Source: Marisalimonas sp016777705
GTDB lineage: Bacteria > Pseudomonadota > Alphaproteobacteria > Puniceispirillales > Marisalimonadaceae
Direction: 5' to 3'
Assembly: GCF_047717795.1 (NCBI RefSeq)
Contig: NZ_CP159808.1
Coordinates: 1,488,001 to 1,552,000, forward strand
DNA length: 64,000 nucleotides
Shown: piece by piece, positions 60,984 to 64,000 of the stretch
Layout: every line of letters begins with the position of its first letter
Numbering within the stretch: the stretch's first letter is position 1
Translations under genes and position numbers: made by a program
Notes under the pieces: model-generated
Seen by the model: only the letters and a program-made list of their open reading frames with translations
What the model was told of the DNA's origin: nothing
Databases searched by the model: none

Positions 60984-62264
60984 TTATCTCAAATAATCAA
61001 ATAAATTTAGCTGTGAAATTTTTACAAAAGATTGCTGACTAGCCTGCATTGACGTTAGCATACTTTGCAGATTGGTCACTAAAGCTGCTAAATCAGCTTC
61101 TTTTAAATCACTTACATTTTTTTCAACCGCTAACCTTCTATTGGCTAATAAATCTGTTTGTCTTTCTAAAGAACTTGTGCGAGCACCAATTTCACCTCTG
61201 TTATTTGCCAAATGAATTTGAGTTGAGACAACTTTATCTAGTTGGCTGGATGGCAACTGATTATTATCATATAATTTTTGCATTTTTCCAATGTTATTAC
61301 CCGCTCCATCTTTTGGTTGTACATTAAAAAATGAAGTTGGTTCTTTTTGGGCAGAATTTATACCATAAACAGACAAATTTTTAATTGTTATAGGTCCATT
61401 TGTTGTATCGGTAAGCGTTATTGTTTTACCATCTTCATTGATAGATGCAGTTATGCCGGCACTACTTAAATTAATCTGCTTTGCAAATTCAGATGGGTCT
61501 TCGCCAGTACTTTCAACCGTTATAGTTTTAGTTCCTAAATTTCCTGTTATATCAAATGACCATGTACCAGGATTGTTATTTTGAAAAGTAAGTTCAGCCT
61601 TTCCTGATGCTTTAACTGTCTCAACTCCACCTGAGGCAGATCTAATTGAATGAGCAATATCCTCAATCATAGTAAATAAAGATATTTTATTACCATCACT
61701 ATTATTAACAGACTGGAACAGTGAACCGCCATCAAGAGTGGTTTCCATCATTCGAGATTCCGAAATTGATAAAGATGATATTCCTCTATCACCATTATAA
61801 ATAATTTTTCCACTTAGATCTTCTGTAAATGGCTGTATTTTTGTTTTGTAACCACTAAAAAGAAAGCTACCGTTTGAATCTTGTGCATTACCAGCATTCA
61901 TTATTTCTTTTTTCATCTCATCAACTTCTAAAGCAATAGCTTCTCTATCTGATGCTCCTAAAGTGTCGCTGGATGCTTGGATTATTAGTTCTTGAGCTCT
62001 TATCATTATACTTGATATGTTCTCTAAATTTTTATCTAAGAGTGTCAATCTGTCTGAAGCAGAGCCAACATTCCTTTCATATTGTTCTATTTGTTTTTGG
62101 ACAACACTTAACCCCGAAAGTTCTACAGATCCAACTGGATCGTCCGACGCACGTAGAATGTTCTCACCTGAAGCAATCTTATTTTGTAAATCTTGAAGTT
62201 CTTCAGTTGAAGAAGAAAATTGTTTTAATTGCTGTTGATTAAATAGTTTTGAACTTATTTGCAT
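60984..62264 (-). CDS. flgL: Hook-filament junction protein FlgL
   Basis: FlgL (HAP3) joins hook and filament. The 426 residues have the flagellin-like N terminus (DLQNKIASGENILRASDDPV) and C terminus (LKEADLAALVTNLQSMLTSM). A central region of ~150 residues includes TLTDTTNGPITI. It follows flgK by 20 bases. The length is in the normal range, unlike FlgK, FliD and the flagellins here. Confidence 0.92.
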   Translation of the reverse strand: MQISSKLFNQQQLKQFSSSTEELQDLQNKIASGENILRASDDPVGSVELSGLSVVQKQIEQYERNVGSASDRLTLLDKNLENISSIMIRAQELIIQASSDTLGASDREAIALEVDEMKKEIMNAGNAQDSNGSFLFSGYKTKIQPFTEDLSGKIIYNGDRGISSLSISESRMMETTLDGGSLFQSVNNSDGNKISLFTMIEDIAHSIRSASGGVETVKASGKAELTFQNNNPGTWSFDITGNLGTKTITVESTGEDPSEFAKQINLSSAGITASINEDGKTITLTDTTNGPITIKNLSVYGINSAQKEPTSFFNVQPKDGAGNNIGKMQKLYDNNQLPSSQLDKVVSTQIHLANNRGEIGARTSSLERQTDLLANRRLAVEKNVSDLKEADLAALVTNLQSMLTSMQASQQSFVKISQLNLFDYLR

Positions 62265-62284
62265 TTAACAACTCACTTAAATTT

Positions 62285-64000
62285 TTATACAACCTCAATA
62301 AGAGACTGAAATAGTTCTTTAGCTGTTTGCAATATACGTGCCGAAGCTTGATATGCTTGCTGAAACTCTAATAAATGCGCTGCTTCTTCGTCTAAATTAA
62401 CACCTGCAAACTCACTTTGACTAGCCTCTGCAGCGTCCAAAGTACTAGAGGCTGAATTTAAAGATAGTTTGTTTGCTTGAACGTTTGAGCCAACCTTCGC
62501 CACTGTTGTATTAAAGATTTCTTGAAAATTACCTTTATTTGTTTCCGATGGATCAGAACGTTGTAGGTTTAAAATATTAATTATATTTCTGTTATCACCG
62601 TAACCATCTTTATTACTTGAAAATTCAAAACTATTATTAACTAATGCTTCTTCAGAAAACTGAAATTTTGTGTTATTAACTTCGAAAACTCTATTAACAT
62701 CTAAAATTCTAGATGCGATTGAGTGCCCTGATTTTTTATCAAATATCTCTACTTTATTTTTGTTTGTAGCATCGACTTTTATAGTCAACTCAGGATTAAT
62801 GTCGTTATTGAGAGTTTCACTAGCTGTAAACTGATCATACTCAGCACTTATTTTTCTAGCCCCACCACCCATAACAATTGTGATCAAATCTTCTGGAGGT
62901 AAATTTGTAAGACTTACTTTTTCTGCAACTGAGTTTTGGATAGAATTATCTGGTATATCAATTTTAATAGGATCTCCAGAAAATGAAGATACCTTTAAAC
63001 CTTGATTATCTACTACAGCTCTAATGTTTTGAGTTTTAATTCCATAAATATCATTAGCAATTGGATTACCCATAATTTTAAAATCTAATACGTCTATAGT
63101 ATGACTTATAGATAGTCTACCTACTTTTTGGGTTCCTACTTTTACAGTGGATGCTGATCCGCTTGCTGGTACAATGGAAGTAATTTGTGAGAAAACTTTT
63201 TCACCTACAACTCTGGTACCCGCACCTTGAGCAGTCATAACTTCTGTTTGCGTTTTACCAAATTGGTCTAAACCTGTAATAGTATACAATTCTCCAACAT
63301 CTGAACCTGCAGGTGTTATTGTAACAACTTGAGGATCCATAACAACTTGAGTTGCTTGTGTTCCAATTTTTATAGTGCTTGCAGTATTATTAGCAACAGA
63401 AATTGATAAAATTTCGTTAAACGATATGCTACCAGTAGCCGTTGCACCGTTTACACCTGTAATAGTATCAGTTTGATAAACACCAGAAGTGTCATAACCA
63501 CTGACTACAAAACTATTACTTGTTTCATTTCCATTACAAAAAACTGTGACCTTCCCATTAAGAGATTTAGAATTATTTAAAGCACCATCAAGTATTAAAT
63601 CACCTGCTATTCCAGATTTGCTTGCAACAAGACTATCATCATCAGTTGTAGAAAGAACCCCACTAGTTACAATAGCTACACCTGCAGACATATTAGAATT
63701 ATAGATGGAGTCATCATCAGTTAAACCTGATGTTTCATTCCATGAGAGAGTTATGCCACTTGGAGGAGAACCGCTTAGTTCAGAACCAGCACTATTATAA
63801 AAGACCGGCACGTTACTACTATTAAATTTTATAGAATAATTAGATTTTATATTATTTTCATTTACTTCAATCGCAATAGCAGGCGTTGACCCAGCAACTG
63901 TTGGTTGAACAACTAAGTTTCCTAATATTGTTGTAGTTGCCGATTTTAATCCAAAAGCCTCAGCATTATTAATATTAGTTGTTGTTGGCACCAACTTAAA
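62285..64000 (-). CDS. flgK: Hook-filament junction protein FlgK, 5' end cut by window edge
   Basis: FlgK (HAP1) is the first junction protein after the hook. The frame stays open to the right edge, so the start is outside. The C terminus is typical (NLDEEAAHLLEFQQAYQASA, then RILQTAKELF). The visible part alone exceeds 570 residues, so the whole protein is large. It includes two units of the module found in FliD and flagellin 2 (63125-63615). Confidence 0.93.
   Translation of the reverse strand, partial: FKLVPTTTNINNAEAFGLKSATTTILGNLVVQPTVAGSTPAIAIEVNENNIKSNYSIKFNSSNVPVFYNSAGSELSGSPPSGITLSWNETSGLTDDDSIYNSNMSAGVAIVTSGVLSTTDDDSLVASKSGIAGDLILDGALNNSKSLNGKVTVFCNGNETSNSFVVSGYDTSGVYQTDTITGVNGATATGSISFNEILSISVANNTASTIKIGTQATQVVMDPQVVTITPAGSDVGELYTITGLDQFGKTQTEVMTAQGAGTRVVGEKVFSQITSIVPASGSASTVKVGTQKVGRLSISHTIDVLDFKIMGNPIANDIYGIKTQNIRAVVDNQGLKVSSFSGDPIKIDIPDNSIQNSVAEKVSLTNLPPEDLITIVMGGGARKISAEYDQFTASETLNNDINPELTIKVDATNKNKVEIFDKKSGHSIASRILDVNRVFEVNNTKFQFSEEALVNNSFEFSSNKDGYGDNRNIINILNLQRSDPSETNKGNFQEIFNTTVAKVGSNVQANKLSLNSASSTLDAAEASQSEFAGVNLDEEAAHLLEFQQAYQASARILQTAKELFQSLIEVV
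63125..63615 (-). repeat. Two axial-protein modules in FlgK
   Basis: Units with SFVVSGYD..G, YQTDTITG, SFNEILSISV, IKIGTQ and then LYTITGLDQFG, TQTEVMTA, VFSQITSIVP, VKVGTQ. They are more diverged from each other than the flagellin 2 pair. Confidence 0.6.

Noticed and set aside
1..64000. Search by eye for tRNA, rRNA, transposase or phage integrase genes
   Set aside because: No cloverleaf, ribosomal RNA stretch, inverted terminal repeat or recombinase motif was seen. A tRNAscan and ISfinder run would settle it.

Overview
The window looks like a chromosome segment of an AT-rich, flagellated, probably marine Alphaproteobacterium. The evidence is gene order: gmk-mltG-fabF-acpP-fabG-fabD next to rpsF-rpsR-rplI-dnaB-alr-mlaEF-radA-cvpA-purF-SDR is a typical alphaproteobacterial arrangement. 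The genus cannot be named from the sequence alone.

Positions 1-14525 are housekeeping. A minus-strand block (fatty-acid synthesis, lytic transglycosylase, guanylate kinase, cut by the left edge) diverges from a plus-strand block (ribosomal proteins S6/S18/L9, DnaB, alanine racemase, MlaE/MlaF, RadA, CvpA, PurF, an SDR).

Positions 14532-30653 form one long minus-strand flagellar operon. It runs from an NtrC-family regulator through fliE-F-G-H-I-J-K-L-M-N-O-P-Q-R-flhB and ends in small unknown genes. It starts at a well-formed sigma-54 (-24/-12) promoter. A second sigma-54 activator is divergent from it. The first activator lacks a DNA-binding domain and the second lacks a sensory domain.

Positions 31971-64000 hold filament genes: four large flagellins, two fliS, a FliT-like gene, fliD, flgL and flgK (cut by the right edge). 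Three flagellins and fliD share a sigma-28-like promoter motif. The fourth flagellin has a sigma-54 promoter and a different central domain.

Between the flagellins (37.6-51.0 kb) lies the most unusual part: five TPR-glycosyltransferase genes resembling Caulobacter FlmG, with two CMP-sugar (nonulosonate-type) cytidylyltransferases, a DUF6165-like gene and a broken epimerase. Four of the five have their own sigma-54 promoter. The genes are mosaics of near-identical DNA blocks (989, 647 and 241 bp) with 4 to 14 TPR units. I read this as an expanded, recombining flagellin-glycosylation locus controlled with the flagellum.

A second unusual signal is a roughly 90-residue module found in the sigma-54 flagellin, FliD and FlgK. 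It resembles modules I recall from phage virion proteins. No tRNA, rRNA, CRISPR array or insertion sequence was seen.
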